Assembly: GCF_020921035.1 (NCBI RefSeq)
Contig: NC_063156.1
Location: 2,294,001-2,358,000, forward strand
DNA from: Rhodamnia argentea
Lineage: Eukaryota > Streptophyta > Magnoliopsida > Myrtales > Myrtaceae
Direction of reading: 5' to 3'
DNA length: 64,000 nucleotides
Both the position numbers and the translations under genes were made by a program. The notes under the pieces were generated by a model. It had not been told where the DNA came from. It did no database searches and worked only from the letters and a program-made list of their open reading frames with translations. How positions within the stretch are numbered: position 1 is the stretch's first letter; every line of letters starts with the position of its first letter. Below are positions 62,198-64,000 of the stretch, one piece after another.

Positions 62198-62845
62198 TTT
62201 ACCTCAAACTATTAAAAATCATATACTAATACATCTGTTATAAATATACCCTCCATTAATTTTCGTTCAATTTTCCAGTCAAATTGTCAAGTTGGATGGT
62301 ACTTAACAGTTGACGAGTGTTACCGATTTGGAATTTTTCATAATCAAAAAATTAGTTTGGGGGATAAACTTGTCATACATATATTAATTTATTATTTTTC
62401 GTGATATTAATTCTGAATTGAACCGTATAGCTAAGATGAAATGATGCCGTTGTTTGTTCTCCTTAAATCGTTCTCGTCGGACCGGTTACCTGTCTATTTT
62501 TGCTTCATCTACCCAGGATTCGACCATTAAAGCGTCATGAACAGATGGTACGTTTGTGCCTCATGCAAGTCCTCCAGCATCTCAACTGTTCTTTTGATCA
62601 CCAATAACTCAATACATGTGCAACACATCTATCCTTCATTAATTTCCAATAAAAAGAATTTACACCACCAAGAACCCCAAACAAATTGGTAAACTTACGA
62701 TAATCGGAGAGTTTAAATCTCAAACCGGTATATCTGTCCATTGTCACGTGTCATTTAACTCTGCAATTTGATGGTAAAATTTAACGGGGAACTAACGGAG
62801 TATAAATTTGACACATGTGTACTAACTTGAGGTTTTTCTTGATAG
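62198..62845. mobile_element. Possible inverted-repeat element
   Basis: ACCTCAAACTATTAAAAATC near the left end is matched by inverted AAACCTCAAGTTAGTACAC near the right end. Both arms continue with CTCCRTTARTT and AAATTT phrases for about 100 bp. The arms are too degraded to fix exact borders. Confidence 0.4.
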
Positions 62846-62984
62846 TAAGCTAATAAAAGAAATTGAGCATCTCTAGGCCTTCATCAAGGTCCCTCGGGCT
62901 CAGCACTTTAATCAGTTCCTTTAATCTCTTCTTTAGCTTCTCATTTGTTGTATTTCTGGGAAGACCAGTCATAAACCGAGTTTT

Positions 62985-63140
62985 GATTCAATCCCAAACC
63001 CTTCAATTTTGTCAAATGAGTCCTCAACATTTCATGTTTCATCTAATCAATTTTAGCCTGAAATTGCTGACATGTACGCCGACCGTTCCCGCTAGCGCTG
63101 ACTTGGACAATTTTTGTAATTTTTTTTCCCTACTTTCATT
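62985..63140. repeat. Dispersed repeat, copy 2
   Basis: Diverged copy of the repeat at 398-560, in the same orientation, ending GCTGACTTGGACAATTTTTG and poly-T. Confidence 0.5.
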
Positions 63141-64000
63141 TTCTTTCTTTCCTTACAAGCCCGGCGACAGTCGCTGGCCAACCCTCGCCCATCACGGGCG
63201 AGGTTTCCGAGCACGAGCATCGCTGTACAATTTTCGAGCAGGTTTCACCCAGTAAGGCAGGAAAAGAGAACATAACCCCTCAACGGATCAAGATCATCTG
63301 CTGTTTCTGTCTCGATTCCAAGATCCGTTTGCATCTCTCCGCCGAATTGTATTTTATTTTCTTGGTACTCTGTTGCTTAGTAACCACTCTGTGGAACGAC
63401 TCATTCCAGAATGGCCGAGTCATGCGACGCCCCCACACGCACCGGTAAGCCTAACATTAACAAACACTCGACAGCAACGTCTGCAACTTAATCTAATCAC
63501 ATTAAGTTAGCAAATCGATTTTTAGCACCACCTAACGTTGTTCTTAGCAAAACTTGTCCGCCTCGCAGCGCTTTGGACGGACCCGCACCGACACATCGAG
63601 ACGCGACGCAGGTTGTCCAAGATCGGATCGGATCGTGTTGCCTTTTGTCGGGCAGGGACGCTGTGTAAATTCGTAATGGTGGACAACCGCTTTCAGGTGA
63701 GTGCTCATCACATCCTCCTCATGTCTTCATGCGGTGATGTTTCCATCAAACACTTCACCGGATGAACGACTCCTTTGGCACGATCGAAGACTTAGAATCA
63801 TGCCTAAAAGGGATGTTTAAAACGACTTCTCACCTCAAAACCATCGTGTGATTGGCGTTCACGGGGACGACGGCAAAACTGATGGGATCTCAAAACTCCT
63901 GCAAGGCTTAAGGAGCAAGCTATGTCACTAGACAAGCTAAATGTGATCGCGGTCGGTTGCAATTGTGTTCATGAGGCAGTATTTTGTGTACCGAATACAT
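63141..64000. other. Right edge of window, no gene seen
   Basis: Moderately GC-rich DNA with short frames on the plus strand (for example 63538-63765) lacking family features. A gene that begins beyond the window cannot be excluded. Confidence 0.4.

Overview
This window is nuclear DNA from a flowering plant, almost certainly a eudicot. Several genes are rich in GT-AG introns, the proteins belong to plant-only families (P-type PPR, WRC/JmjC demethylase, phytolongin) and two products carry chloroplast targeting. The spacers are AT-rich and full of small inverted-repeat elements. I suspect a woody rosid, possibly Myrtales, but nothing I can read fixes the species.

Seven protein-coding genes can be supported. 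From the left: an intronless P-type PPR gene (plus strand, EMB1796/NUWA-like, mitochondrial RNA processing or editing); convergent with it, a 15-exon mitochondrial ClpX unfoldase gene (minus); a 12-exon JMJ25-type histone demethylase gene (minus) whose huge first exon encodes a WRC zinc finger and about a dozen AT-hook-like motifs, five of them in a near-identical tandem array; and a 36-exon, 17.8-kb GMI1-like gene (minus) encoding a GHKL ATPase with an SMC-type hinge. On the plus strand to the right lie a 15-exon soluble starch synthase I gene, an intronless phytolongin gene and an intronless psaF gene. For the four spliced genes I placed every coding exon by splice sites and reading phase. 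All exon sums are multiples of three, giving 594, 1552, 1495 and 662 residues.

The spacers hold mobile-element debris. There is a 620-bp foldback element, a CTAGGGGT-ended element, and two TAA-flanked elements of one family with GC-rich cores. There is also a roughly 2-kb element with degenerate TGTRRCRTCCCG ends, and a glycosyltransferase gene fragment beside one of two 86-bp direct repeats. No tRNA, rRNA, CRISPR array or intact transposase was recognised.

Functionally the genes are independent units rather than a pathway. NUWA and ClpX act in mitochondria, SSI and PsaF in plastids, and JMJ25 and GMI1 in nuclear chromatin. The most interesting items are the AT-hook array expansion in the demethylase, a GC-AG intron in ClpX, two tandem E2F-like sites upstream of ClpX, a conservative Glu-to-Asp change in the GMI1 ATPase motif, and a promoter element shared between SSI and psaF. 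I saw no convincing wholly new system.
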